From positions 62,001 to 126,000 of the forward strand of contig JAIEPW010000022.1 in the NCBI GenBank assembly GCA_019748195.1: a stretch of DNA of 64,000 bases. Reading direction: 5' to 3'. Of this stretch, positions 46,198 to 54,902 are shown piece by piece (position 1 is the stretch's first letter; every line of letters starts with the position of its first letter). This DNA comes from Bryobacteraceae bacterium. GTDB taxonomy: Bacteria > Acidobacteriota > Terriglobia > Bryobacterales > Bryobacteraceae. Made by a program: the position numbers and the translations under genes. The notes under the pieces were generated by a model. That model was not told where the DNA came from. It searched no databases and saw only the letters and a program-made list of their open reading frames with translations.

Positions 46198-48245
46198 AGG
46201 CGCTGCTGAAGAAAATCTGGGTGCGGCTGAGCGGCAAGGAGCCGGAGGCGGTGATCGTATCGGTGCTCTCCGGCGGCAAGGCGGCGGACATGGCGGCGGA
46301 AGTCCGCGGCCTGACGCCCGGCCGCCGGCACTTCGAAGCCCAGCCGGAGGCCGGCTCCGCCTGGCATCTCTATCGCAAATGGCGGCGTGAGTTCGGGCGA
46401 TACCGCATCGCGCTGATGCCGGTCTTGTTCGACGGGGATCGGCGGTATCGGCCGATGCGCCTGGCGGCGTTCCTGCTGGCGCCTCTCGGAATCCTGGCCT
46501 TCAACGCGCGCGGCGAACGGCATCACCTGAAGCTATCGCAACCCATCGCGTCGTTTTTGTTCTGGCGAGGTGTGCCGCTGGATAGGATTTGGCTGCGTCC
46601 CTGGTGGTTGTGGCCTTGGCGGCGGGACCGTACGGAACGTTCGGAGCGGTACCGGGTTTTCGAAGGGCGGCGCACCGCGGTGGAGCGCCGGAGGATCGCG
46701 GTGCTTACGCCCTACTTCCCGTACCCCCTGGCGCACGGGGGCGCGGTCCGGATTTATCACCTGCTACGGGAGATGGCGCCGGAGTTCGATCTCTGGCTGC
46801 TGTCGTTTTCCGAGGAGAACGAAAGCGAGTCTGACCTGGCGGTGATGAGGGAGCTTTGCGCGCAACTGATCCTGGTGGCCAAGCCGCGATATCGCGAGCC
46901 ACGCTGGTCGACGCTGCAGCCGCCCGAAGCTAGGGAATTCGACTCGCCCATCATGCATCGGCTTCTGGAGCGCGTCCGGCGCGAGAACTCGATCGAGGCG
47001 GCGCAGGTGGAATACACATACCTTGCGCCATATGGCGGCGATGTCCTGGTGGAGCATGACGTCACGTTCGACCTGTTCGAGCAGGTGGCGCGCAAGGAGC
47101 GGACGCTCGCCGCGCGCTGGGACGCATGGCGCTGGAAGCGGTTTGAGACGGACGCGGTGCGGCGATTCCCGCGCGTTGCCGTGATGTCGGAGAAAGATCG
47201 CCAGTTGCTAGATATCGAACACGCGCGCGTGATTCCGAATGGCGTGGATCTGTCGCGCTTCCAGCCCGCCCCGGAGCCCGTGGGCGAGCGGCTGCTGTTC
47301 ATCGGCAGCTTCCGGCACTTCCCGAACATCGTCGCTTTCCGCTTCTTCGTGGAGCAGGTATGGCCGCTGCTGCGGGAGCGCTGTCCGCGACTGGAAGTCT
47401 CCGTGGTGGCGGGTCCCGATCCGGCGTTGTACTGGCGGGAGTTCGCGGGAGGCGATCTTCCCCGCGATCCGCGAATCGATCTGGCGGGTTTCGTGCGAGA
47501 CGTGAAACCCTTGTACGAGACCTGCAACCTGGTCTTGGTTCCGACGCTGGTGTCGGCGGGAACCAACCTGAAGGTGCTGGAAGCGCTGGCAATGGAGCGC
47601 GCGGTGATTTCCACATCGTCGGGATGCGCGGGGCTGCGGCTGGAGCACGGAGTCACGGTGTGGATCGCGGACGAGCCGGGGGATATGGCGGATGCGATCG
47701 CACGCCTGATGGCCGATGCCGCGCGGCGGCGGGAGATCGCCGCGGCGGGACGCCGCCACGCCGAGCTTCATTTCGACTGGACGCGTATCGGCGAAACGCA
47801 GCGCGCGCTGGTCCGCGAGCTGCTGCCCGATCCGGTCCGGTTCCGACCCGCCACGGCGACGGACCTTCCAGCGATTCAACAGATCCAGGCGTCCGCGCCC
47901 AAGGCATCACAGTGGGAGCCCGAGGATTACTTGGGTCATGATTGCGAAGTCGCGTCGTGGCACGGAACAGTGGCAGGGTTCCTCGTTTCACGACGGATCG
48001 CGGAACGCGAATACGAGATTCTGAACGTCGCTGTGGATCCGCGATTCCGGCGGCGCGGGTTGGCCCAACGCCTGATTCGAAATCATCAAAACAAGTTCCC
48101 TGGAATTTGTTTTCTTGAGGTGCGCCAAAGCAACCAAGCGGCCCGCAACTTATACTTAACACTCGGCTTCGAGGAAGCAGGAGTCCGCCCCGGGTACTAC
48201 GATCACCCGCCCGAGGCGGCTATTGTCATGCGCCGGCTTTCATGA
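46194..48245 (+). CDS. Fusion protein: unknown N-terminal domain, GT4 glycosyltransferase and GNAT acetyltransferase
   Basis: 683 residues from GTG at 46194. Residues 1-140 are an uncharacterised domain (EAVIVSVLSGGKAADMAAEV, SQPIASFLFWRGVPLDRIWLRPWW). Residues about 160-535 are a GT-B glycosyltransferase: IAVLTPYFPYPLAHGGAVRIYHLLREM, RVIPNGVDLSRFQP, LLFIGSFRHFPN, and the donor-binding LVPTLVSAGTNLKVLEALAMERAVIST. Residues about 540-683 are a GNAT domain close to RimI (FRPATATDLPAIQQIQ, ILNVAVDPRFRRRGLAQRLI, EVRQSNQAARNLYLTLGFEEAG). It may glycosylate and acetylate cell-surface sugars, or the RimI part may act on ribosomal S18; both are inference. Coupled to the MFS gene. Confidence 0.88.
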   Translation: MKALLKKIWVRLSGKEPEAVIVSVLSGGKAADMAAEVRGLTPGRRHFEAQPEAGSAWHLYRKWRREFGRYRIALMPVLFDGDRRYRPMRLAAFLLAPLGILAFNARGERHHLKLSQPIASFLFWRGVPLDRIWLRPWWLWPWRRDRTERSERYRVFEGRRTAVERRRIAVLTPYFPYPLAHGGAVRIYHLLREMAPEFDLWLLSFSEENESESDLAVMRELCAQLILVAKPRYREPRWSTLQPPEAREFDSPIMHRLLERVRRENSIEAAQVEYTYLAPYGGDVLVEHDVTFDLFEQVARKERTLAARWDAWRWKRFETDAVRRFPRVAVMSEKDRQLLDIEHARVIPNGVDLSRFQPAPEPVGERLLFIGSFRHFPNIVAFRFFVEQVWPLLRERCPRLEVSVVAGPDPALYWREFAGGDLPRDPRIDLAGFVRDVKPLYETCNLVLVPTLVSAGTNLKVLEALAMERAVISTSSGCAGLRLEHGVTVWIADEPGDMADAIARLMADAARRREIAAAGRRHAELHFDWTRIGETQRALVRELLPDPVRFRPATATDLPAIQQIQASAPKASQWEPEDYLGHDCEVASWHGTVAGFLVSRRIAEREYEILNVAVDPRFRRRGLAQRLIRNHQNKFPGICFLEVRQSNQAARNLYLTLGFEEAGVRPGYYDHPPEAAIVMRRLS

Positions 48246-48377
48246 TATTTTCATGATGCAGACCGGCCCTCGGTGACCGGCTGTGGAATGGTAAATGACC
48301 ACCATCACCCACCGAGCCAACCAGGAAACCAACCTACTCGACTCGGCGTGGCGATCTCACAAAAAGGAGAACCCTTG

Positions 48378-48611
48378 ATGGAGAAGAACACGCAAGATGA
48401 ATTGAAAGCGCATCTGATAGCGACCAGCGAGGAATTCCGCAGTCTGGCAGAGCAACATGCTCAGTACGATCACCTGCTGCAGGACCTCGAAGCGAAGACC
48501 CACCTTTCGGAACAGGAGCAATTAGAAGAAACGCGACTGAAGAAGCTGAAGCTCCACCTGAAGGATCAGATGAACGACATTTTACATCGCCACCGCACGC
48601 AAGTGGCGTAA
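48378..48611 (+). CDS. DUF465 (YdcH-like) small protein
   Basis: 77 residues from the ATG at 48378, with AAGGAGA 7 nt upstream. Two charged helices predicted: [32 protein letters not shown] and [25 protein letters not shown], matching the DUF465 helical hairpin. Function is unknown. Monocistronic, with a strong terminator 50 nt downstream. Confidence 0.88.
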   Translation: MEKNTQDELKAHLIATSEEFRSLAEQHAQYDHLLQDLEAKTHLSEQEQLEETRLKKLKLHLKDQMNDILHRHRTQVA

Positions 48612-48660
48612 GTTGTCAGATGCGCTGTAACTAACACGCAGGATCGAAAGCGAACAGGGA

Positions 48661-48689
48661 CCCGGCCGGAGCAAGCGGCCGGGTTTTCT
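48661..48689 (+). terminator. Rho-independent terminator after the DUF465 gene
   Basis: Perfect 8-bp stem CCCGGCCG/CGGCCGGG (48661-48668 with 48676-48683), 7-nt loop, followed by TTTTCT. Confidence 0.9.
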
Positions 48690-48900
48690 GCTGTGTACCG
48701 AGCAGGTTCGACAGCTCGGGGGGAAGTCCCCTTGACAACCTGATGGAGGTGAAGTCCTAGCGAAGCGCAAGGGCATTCCCGTGACCGGGGACTGCGAAAG
48801 AGATGCGAGCCGATGTGCAAGAACCGGATCAGAGGCATACGGTGACGCGTTTGGTGTCGCCACGGAAGGCGGGCGAACGCCTACCTACGTTGATTGCGGG
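48690..48900 (+). mobile_element. Structured non-coding stretch, probable group II intron remnant
   Basis: Starts immediately after the terminator and holds several hairpins (CCGAGC/GCTCGG at about 48699-48718, GGGG/CCCC at about 48719-48733, CCCG/CGGG at about 48778-48789, AGGCG/CGCCT at about 48867-48881). The terminal 31 nt (48869-48899) match 44950-44980 at 28 positions, i.e. the domain VI-like end. No reverse transcriptase is encoded. Assignment to a group II intron is tentative, since a clear domain V was not identified here. Confidence 0.35.
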
Positions 48901-48948
48901 TGTAGTTGGCGGCGTCCCAGCCTCCCGGCGGTCTACGATGGAATCGGA

Positions 48949-49368
48949 ATGAAAAGCTATCGTGAAGAACTCTGGTTTGAGATCCCCTCCCGCCGCGGTT
49001 TCGTCAACATCACACCGGAAGTGGATCGCTGCCTGCGCGCGAGCGGTGTTCGCGAAGGTCTGGTGCTGGTGAACGCGATGCACATCACCGCATCCGTCTT
49101 CATCAACGATGACGAGAGCGGGCTGCACCACGACTTCGAAAAGTGGCTGGAGGGGCTAGCGCCGCACGAACCCGTCGCCGGCTATCATCACAACCGGACC
49201 GGCGAGGATAACGCGGATGCGCATTTGAAGCGGCAGGTGATGGGACGCGAAGTGGTGGTGGCCATCACCAACGGCAAGCTCGATTTCGGACCCTGGGAGC
49301 AGATCTTCTACGGCGAGTTCGACGGCCGGCGCCGCAAACGGGTGCTGGTGAAGATCATCGGAGAGTAG
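48949..49368 (+). CDS. YjbQ/UPF0047 family protein
   Basis: 139 residues from the ATG at 48949. Complete YjbQ fold: [68 protein letters not shown] and a C-terminal [24 protein letters not shown]. Conserved His residues form a metal-like site. E. coli YjbQ has weak thiamine-phosphate synthase activity, but the physiological role is unsettled. The CAP-domain gene follows after 4 bp. Confidence 0.93.
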   Translation: MKSYREELWFEIPSRRGFVNITPEVDRCLRASGVREGLVLVNAMHITASVFINDDESGLHHDFEKWLEGLAPHEPVAGYHHNRTGEDNADAHLKRQVMGREVVVAITNGKLDFGPWEQIFYGEFDGRRRKRVLVKIIGE

Positions 49369-49372
49369 GGGC

Positions 49373-49954
49373 ATGATCGCGAGCGCCGCATTCCTGGTGG
49401 CGATGGCCGCGGCGCAGCCCGCGGAGATCCTGCGGGAGCTGAACCAGTTGCGCGCGGATCCGCCGCGTTATGCGAGCAAGCTGGAGCAGCGACGCAAGCA
49501 CTTCCGCGGCCTCACGCTGGACCTGCCGGGCAAGGTCCCGCTGCGAACCCAGGAGGGACCAAGGGCGGTGGAGGAAGCGATCCGTGTGCTGCGGAAAACG
49601 CGGCCGCTGCCGGAACTGGCCGGCTCCGATGCGTTGCGGGATGCGGCCCGGCGTCACGCCGCGGACCTGGGCAAGGCGGGCTCGCTGTCGCACCAGGGCA
49701 GCGACGGGAGCACGCCCGCGCAGCGCATCCGCTGGCAGTTGCCGGGCGCCGGCATCGCCGGAGAAGTGATCAGCTTCGGGCCGGACGAGGCGGATCAGAT
49801 CGTGATGGATCTGCTGGTGGACGACGGAATCCGGGACCGCGGCCACCGCAAGCTCCTGCTGGATCCGCGATTCCGCATTGCCGGAGCAGCGTGCGCGGCG
49901 CATGCCCGCTATCGTACGGTTTGCGTGATCGATCTGACCGCGCTTACAGAATAA
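49373..49954 (+). CDS. Exported CAP-domain (SCP-like) protein
   Basis: 193 residues. Short signal peptide (IASAAFLVAMAAAQ). CAP features: EILRELNQLRADPPRYASKL, LPELAGSDALRDAARRHAADL, GSLSHQGSDGSTPAQRI, GEVISFGPDEADQIVMDLLVDDGIRDRGHRKLLLDPRF with the conserved His/Glu pairs. Role of bacterial CAP proteins is unknown. Its end overlaps the convergent SDR gene by 11 bp. Confidence 0.9.
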   Translation: MIASAAFLVAMAAAQPAEILRELNQLRADPPRYASKLEQRRKHFRGLTLDLPGKVPLRTQEGPRAVEEAIRVLRKTRPLPELAGSDALRDAARRHAADLGKAGSLSHQGSDGSTPAQRIRWQLPGAGIAGEVISFGPDEADQIVMDLLVDDGIRDRGHRKLLLDPRFRIAGAACAAHARYRTVCVIDLTALTE

Positions 49955-50723
49955 TGCCGCCGTCCAAGGGAATCACCGCGCCGTTCACATACGCTCCGGC
50001 GCGCGAGGCGAGGAAGATGGCGAGCCCGGCCATGTCGCTGGGCGATCCGATGCGTCCCAGCGGGCAGCTCTTTTCGATTTCCGCGCGCATATTGGAGAGC
50101 ATCCATTCGGTCATCTTCGATTCGAACGGCCCCGGTGCGATCGCGTTGACGGTGATGTTCTTGCGCCCCAGCTCCTTGGCCAGGTGCGCGGTCAACTGGT
50201 GCACCGCCGCCTTGCTGGCGGAGTAGGCGTAGTTCGGCATGCCGGGGACGCGGAGGCCGTTAATGGAGCCGATGTTGATCACGCGGGCCGGGGCCGCCGC
50301 CGAGGCGGCGTTCTCCAGCAGCTTCAGCATCTCGGCCGTGAGATAGAAAATTCCCTTGACGTTGGTGTCCATCACCTTGTCCCACCCGCTCTCGGGATAT
50401 TCGGTCATGGGCGCGCCCCAGGAGGCCCCGGCGTTGTTCACCAGAACGTCGAGTTTCGATTCCAGGGCGGCGATGCGGGCGGCAAGCTGCTTCGCTCCGT
50501 CCGCCGTGGATACGTCCGCCGGAATCGCGATGCAGGGTCCGATCTTGGACAATTCCTGCGCGGCTTCCTCGCAAGCCTGCACCTTCCGGGCGGAGATATA
50601 AACCTTGGCGCCGGATTCCAGAAATCCGCGCGCGATCATCTCGCCGATGCCGCGGGACCCGCCGGTGACCAGCGCGGTCTTTCCCTTCAGCGAAAAAAGA
50701 CTTGAAACGTCAATGGCGTCCAA
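49944..50723 (-). CDS. Short-chain dehydrogenase/reductase
   Basis: 259 residues of the classical SDR fold. Cofactor motif ALVTGGSRGIGEMIA (TGxxxGxG), NNAG in VLVNNAGASWGAP, catalytic Ser in INIGSIN and Tyr-Lys in YAYSASKAAV, and IAPGPFESKM. FabG-like, probably NADPH-dependent oxidoreductase, substrate unknown. It lies 63 bp downstream of the oxoglutarate dehydrogenase gene on the same strand. Confidence 0.9.
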   Translation of the reverse strand: MDAIDVSSLFSLKGKTALVTGGSRGIGEMIARGFLESGAKVYISARKVQACEEAAQELSKIGPCIAIPADVSTADGAKQLAARIAALESKLDVLVNNAGASWGAPMTEYPESGWDKVMDTNVKGIFYLTAEMLKLLENAASAAAPARVINIGSINGLRVPGMPNYAYSASKAAVHQLTAHLAKELGRKNITVNAIAPGPFESKMTEWMLSNMRAEIEKSCPLGRIGSPSDMAGLAIFLASRAGAYVNGAVIPLDGGIIL

Positions 50724-50786
50724 TGCAGTTCTCCTTGGTTTGAAGGTGCGAGTGTAACACGCCCGGCCAGGAGAACTGGCGCGCTG

Positions 50787-53700
50787 TCAAGCTTTCCTGC
50801 GGCGGACCAACTTGGTGCGCTGGCGCTTGGGGAGCGGGAACGTGAAGCAATCCTCCACGATCCCCGCCTGCTCGCGCTGGTGCCGTTTCAGGGAACCCGC
50901 GGCGGGTGAGGCGGCGCTGAAGCGGCCCACGTAACTCAGGCGGCGCTTGTTGCGGTCCAGGATGCGGCGGATGGGGCCCTTCACCGACATCCAGGCGCCC
51001 ATGTTCTTGGGTTCCTCCTGGACCCATAGCACTTCGGCGTCCTCGGGATACCGCGCCAGGATCTCGGCGAGCATGGTCTCACGGAACGGATAGAGCTGTT
51101 CCGCGCGGACGATGGCCACGTTGTCCGCCTTCTTTTGCTCACGGCCGCCGAGCAGATCGTAGAAGATCTTGCCGGAGCACAGCAGAACGCGATTCACGCG
51201 GGAGCGATCGGTGAGGAACGGATCGTCGAGGATTTCGTGGAAACGCCCGCCCGCCAGATCGTCGAGCGTGGACACGGCCTTGGGGTGCCGCAGGATGGAC
51301 TTCGGCGTGAAGAGGATCAGCGGCTTGCGCATGCCCCGGTTGTCGGCGCCGCCGCGCATCTGGCGGCGAAGAATATGGAAGTACTGCGCCGGTGTCGTGC
51401 AGTTGGCAACCTGCATGTTGCCTTCGGCCGAAAGCTGCAGGAAGCGCTCGATTCGCGCGCTGGAATGCTCCGGACCCTGGCCCTCGTAGCCGTGGGGAAG
51501 CAGCAGCACCAGACCGCTGGGCTGGCCCCACTTCGACTCCGCGGCCGCCAGGAACTGGTCGATGATGATCTGCGCCCCGTTGGCGAAATCGCCGAATTGA
51601 CCTTCCCACAGCACCAGCGACAAGGGATCGGCCACGGAGTACCCGAACTCGAAGCCCATCACCGCGAACTCGCTCAGCGCGGAGTCATAGACCTCAAACG
51701 AACCCTGATTGGGGGCGAGATTCGCCAGCGGCCGGTACTCGCGCCCGGTTTCGATATCCACATAGTTGGCGTGACGCTGGGAAAAGGTGCCGCGTCCGGA
51801 ATCCTGACCGCTGAGGCGCACCGGCGTGCCTTCCAGCGCCAGCGTGCCGAAAGCCAAAGCTTCCCCCGTGGCCCAATCCAGGGTGGCTCCGGGCTGCAGC
51901 GCCTCGCGGCGCTTCTCGATGAACGGCTTCAACTTGGGATGCAGGTGGAAATCCGGGGGGAACGTCGTGATGCCCTGCAGCACGCGCTGCAGGACGCCGC
52001 GATCCACCGCGGTGCTGGCGCTGGAGGAAGACTCGATCTGGGAGTCCGCGAGGGCGCTCAACTCCTGAATCTCGTACTGCTGCTTCAACTGCTGGGCGCG
52101 GTCATAAACTTCGTTCAACCGCTGGCGGATGCCGCGCCGCATCTCCTCGACCTCCCCGGAGGTCACCACGTTTTCGGCAAGCAGGCGATCGGCATACAAC
52201 GCCGCCACCGGCTTGTGGGCGGCGATCTTCGCATACATCTGCGGCTGCGTGTAGCTGGGGTCGTCGGTTTCATTGTGGCCGTGCTTGCGATAGCACACCA
52301 TGTCGATGACCACGTCCTTCCGGAAGGCCTGGCGGTAATCGAAGGCGAGTTGGGCCACGCGAATGCACGCTTCCGGGTCGTCGCCGTTGACATGGAACAC
52401 GGGCGCCTGGATCATCAGCGCGACATCGGAGCTGTAGGTGGTGGAGCGAACTTCGTAGGGATTCGCGGTGAAGCCAAGCTGGTTGTTGATGATGATATGG
52501 AGCGTGCCGCCGGTCTCATAGCCGGGGATCTGCGAAAGGTTCAGCGTCTCCATCACCACGCCCTGCCCGGCGAACGCGGAGTCGCCGTGGATCAGGATGG
52601 GGATCACGCGTTCGCGTTTCGTATCGCCCATGCGATCCTGCCGCGGGCGGGTAAGTCCTTCCACCACGGGATTCACAGCTTCGAGATGCGAAGGATTGAA
52701 CGCGACCGACACGCCCACTTCCTTGCCCTGGGTGGAGCGGAACCGTCCCTGCGCGCCGAGGTGATACTTGACATCGCCGGAGCCGCCGATCGAATCGGGG
52801 TCGATATCGCCGTCGAATTCGCCGAACAACTGCTCCATGCTCTTGCCGACCACGTTGGCCAGCACGGTCAGGCGTCCGCGATGCGCCATGCCCATCACGG
52901 ATTCCTGGACGCCGGTGTTCGCCGCGCGCTCCAGGATTTCGTCCAGCATCGCCAGGACAGCTTCGCCGCCCTCGGCGGAGAAGCGCTTGTGCCCCATGAA
53001 TCGAGTGTGCAGGAAGACTTCGAAGCCTTCGGCGTCCACCAGCTTGTTGAGAATGCGCTTGCGCGTCGCGACATCCAAAGCCCAGCGATTTTCCGCGGCT
53101 TCCATGCGGGTTCGCAGCCACTCGCGCTCCGCGGCGTCCTCAATGTGCATGTATTGCACGCCGATGGTGGAGCAATAGGTGCGCTCCAGCCGGGCGATGA
53201 GCTCGCGCAGGGAGACGGCGCTTCCGTCCACGAGGAACGTACGATCCAGGTCCCAAACCGAAAGCCCGTGCGCGCCGGGATCGAGAGACGCGGGCGGCGG
53301 CGGAGCCGGATTCAGGGGATCGAGATGCGCGGCGAGATGGCCGCGAACCCGGTATTCGTTGATGAGCCGCTCCACGGCCGCGGCCTTCGCCGGGTCGGTT
53401 TCCACGCGCGGCATAGCGGCGGACTCGGCGCCCCACGATGCGGGCCGGACACCGATCCCCAGGTCGCGGAAGATGCTCTCGTAAAAGCCGTGTTCGCCTT
53501 CCAGAAGTTCCTGCAGCCGGCCCAGGAACATGCCGCTTTCGGCGCCCTGAATCACGCGATGGTCATAGGTGCAGGTGACCATCATCACCTTGCCGATTCC
53601 CATTTCCACCAGCTTGTTTTCGGTAACCCCGCGGAACTCGGGCGGATAGTCGATCGCGCCGGTGGCGATGATCGCTCCCTGACCCGGCATCAGCCGCGGA

Positions 53701-54434
53701 ATGGAGCCGACGGTGCCGACCGTGCCCGGATTGGTGAGCGAAATCGTGGTGCCCTCAAAATCCGGCACCTGCAGCTTGTTGGATCGGGCGCGTTGCACCA
53801 GGTCGTCGTAAGCAGCCAGGAACTGGGCGAAGTCCATCGACTCCGCCGCTTTGATATTCGGCACTTTCAATGACCGTGTGCCATCCTTGCCGGCGACATC
53901 CACCGCCACGCCGAGGTTCACATGATTGCGAACCAGGCGGAACGCCTCGCCTTCGCTTTCCGCATAGGCATTGTTCACCACGGGCATCGACTCCAGCGCG
54001 CGGACGATGGCCCAGGCTACCAGGTGGGTAAACGAAGTCTTGCCCTGCGCGTTGCGGGCGCGCCATTCATTGATCCGGCGGCGGTTTTCCTCCAGCAGCT
54101 TCACCGGCAGCAGCCGTTGCGACGTGGCCGTCGGAATGGTCAGGCTGCTGGTCATGTTCTCGGCGATCCGCGCCGCGGGACCGCGCAACGGCGTCAGTTG
54201 ATCGCCGGGAAGCGGATTCACCACGGGAGCGGGCGCCAGGGCAGGAGCGGGCGCGGGCGCGGCCAGCACCTTGTAAGCGGCGCCATTGGCGCCCTGGGCG
54301 GCCGGGGCCGGATGGCCGTTGCCTTCAAAAACCTGCTGCCAGCTCGGATCGACCGTGCCGCGATCATGCTGATACTGCTGGTAGAGCTCGTCTTCCAACC
54401 AGCTATTGACGTTGAGCTTCGATTCTTCAGACAT
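50787..54434 (-). CDS. kgd: Multifunctional 2-oxoglutarate dehydrogenase E1/E2 (Kgd-type)
   Basis: 1215 residues. N-terminal E1 helix (NSWLEDELYQQYQHD), a Pro/Ala linker (about 50-85), an E2 succinyltransferase core (about 85-325) ending in the YDHRVIQGAESG variant of the HxxxDG motif, then ThDP-dependent E1 (about 370-1215) with RFMGHKRFSAEGGE, GMAHRGRLTVLANV, IHGDSAFAGQGVV and the transketolase half. No lipoyl domain is present, as in mycobacterial/actinobacterial Kgd, so a lipoyl carrier must come from another protein. It catalyses the oxidative decarboxylation of 2-oxoglutarate in the TCA cycle. Confidence 0.95.
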   Translation of the reverse strand: MSEESKLNVNSWLEDELYQQYQHDRGTVDPSWQQVFEGNGHPAPAAQGANGAAYKVLAAPAPAPALAPAPVVNPLPGDQLTPLRGPAARIAENMTSSLTIPTATSQRLLPVKLLEENRRRINEWRARNAQGKTSFTHLVAWAIVRALESMPVVNNAYAESEGEAFRLVRNHVNLGVAVDVAGKDGTRSLKVPNIKAAESMDFAQFLAAYDDLVQRARSNKLQVPDFEGTTISLTNPGTVGTVGSIPRLMPGQGAIIATGAIDYPPEFRGVTENKLVEMGIGKVMMVTCTYDHRVIQGAESGMFLGRLQELLEGEHGFYESIFRDLGIGVRPASWGAESAAMPRVETDPAKAAAVERLINEYRVRGHLAAHLDPLNPAPPPPASLDPGAHGLSVWDLDRTFLVDGSAVSLRELIARLERTYCSTIGVQYMHIEDAAEREWLRTRMEAAENRWALDVATRKRILNKLVDAEGFEVFLHTRFMGHKRFSAEGGEAVLAMLDEILERAANTGVQESVMGMAHRGRLTVLANVVGKSMEQLFGEFDGDIDPDSIGGSGDVKYHLGAQGRFRSTQGKEVGVSVAFNPSHLEAVNPVVEGLTRPRQDRMGDTKRERVIPILIHGDSAFAGQGVVMETLNLSQIPGYETGGTLHIIINNQLGFTANPYEVRSTTYSSDVALMIQAPVFHVNGDDPEACIRVAQLAFDYRQAFRKDVVIDMVCYRKHGHNETDDPSYTQPQMYAKIAAHKPVAALYADRLLAENVVTSGEVEEMRRGIRQRLNEVYDRAQQLKQQYEIQELSALADSQIESSSSASTAVDRGVLQRVLQGITTFPPDFHLHPKLKPFIEKRREALQPGATLDWATGEALAFGTLALEGTPVRLSGQDSGRGTFSQRHANYVDIETGREYRPLANLAPNQGSFEVYDSALSEFAVMGFEFGYSVADPLSLVLWEGQFGDFANGAQIIIDQFLAAAESKWGQPSGLVLLLPHGYEGQGPEHSSARIERFLQLSAEGNMQVANCTTPAQYFHILRRQMRGGADNRGMRKPLILFTPKSILRHPKAVSTLDDLAGGRFHEILDDPFLTDRSRVNRVLLCSGKIFYDLLGGREQKKADNVAIVRAEQLYPFRETMLAEILARYPEDAEVLWVQEEPKNMGAWMSVKGPIRRILDRNKRRLSYVGRFSAASPAAGSLKRHQREQAGIVEDCFTFPLPKRQRTKLVRRRKA

Positions 54435-54565
54435 TTGGAAAGTCTTGCGAGGGTCTGCTCCTATTCTAGCGCCTTGCTCCCAGTCAGGCGCGGTGCCGCT
54501 CTAGCGTGTTTCCCGCTGGAAATAGACCGCCGCGCCGAAGGAAGAATCCACTGCCTGAAGCAAAA

Positions 54566-54898
54566 CTATCTCAGCTTGGAATAAGTGGATTCATCGAATC
54601 CCAGCAACAGTTCCGATCCGTGAATCAGGATCGGCCTGCGAATGAGATTGGGATTGCTGGACATCAACTCGAGCGCCTCGCCGCGGGATGGCGGATGGTT
54701 CTTCATGTCGCGTTCCCGGTAGAGCTCATTGCGGGTATTCAGGAATTCACGATAGTCGCGCTTGCCAATCAATCGATCGAGCTCGGCGGGAGTCAGGCCT
54801 TTGCTCAGGTCCACCTCCTCGAACCGCACGTCTTTATCGCGCAGGAAACTCCTGGCTTTGCGGCAGGTGGTTCAAGTGGGTTTCAGATACAGCTTCAT
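54566..54898 (-). CDS. ArsC/Spx-family protein with in-frame TGA at the active-site cysteine (candidate selenoprotein)
   Basis: Read from the ATG at 54898, the frame gives MKLYLKPT, then TGA (54872-54874), then TTCRKARSFLRDKDVRFEEVD and continues to the stop at 54566; 110 residues if the TGA is decoded. The family normally has CxxC here (as in Spx), so the TGA replaces the first Cys and leaves a UxxC motif. The rest is intact: NPNLIRRPILIHGSELLLGF matches the conserved ArsC/Spx C-terminus, and the total length is right. Without read-through only a headless 87-residue product from a GTG at 54829 is possible. The gene is 4 nt downstream of a rhodanese gene. Function: thiol/selenol redox enzyme, arsenate reductase-like. 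Confidence 0.75.
54842..54854 (-). promoter_or_regulatory. Candidate bacterial SECIS hairpin
   Basis: On the mRNA a 5-bp stem CAGGA/UCCUG with loop GUU lies 17 nt after the UGA codon, and can be extended by a GC/GC pair below a one-nt bulge. A short hairpin with a G in the apical loop at this distance fits the loose bacterial SECIS description used by SelB. Supported only by inspection. Confidence 0.5.
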
Positions 54899-54902
54899 GC
54901 GA

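Noticed and set aside
51135-53873. 912-residue plus-strand open frame
   Set aside because: Antisense to the oxoglutarate dehydrogenase gene; composition (R, H, Q-rich) typical of a shadow.
54566-54829. Separate 87-residue protein starting at GTG 54829
   Set aside because: It would lack the first strand and the active-site loop of the ArsC/Spx fold; the in-frame upstream sequence to 54898 supplies exactly the missing part apart from one TGA codon.
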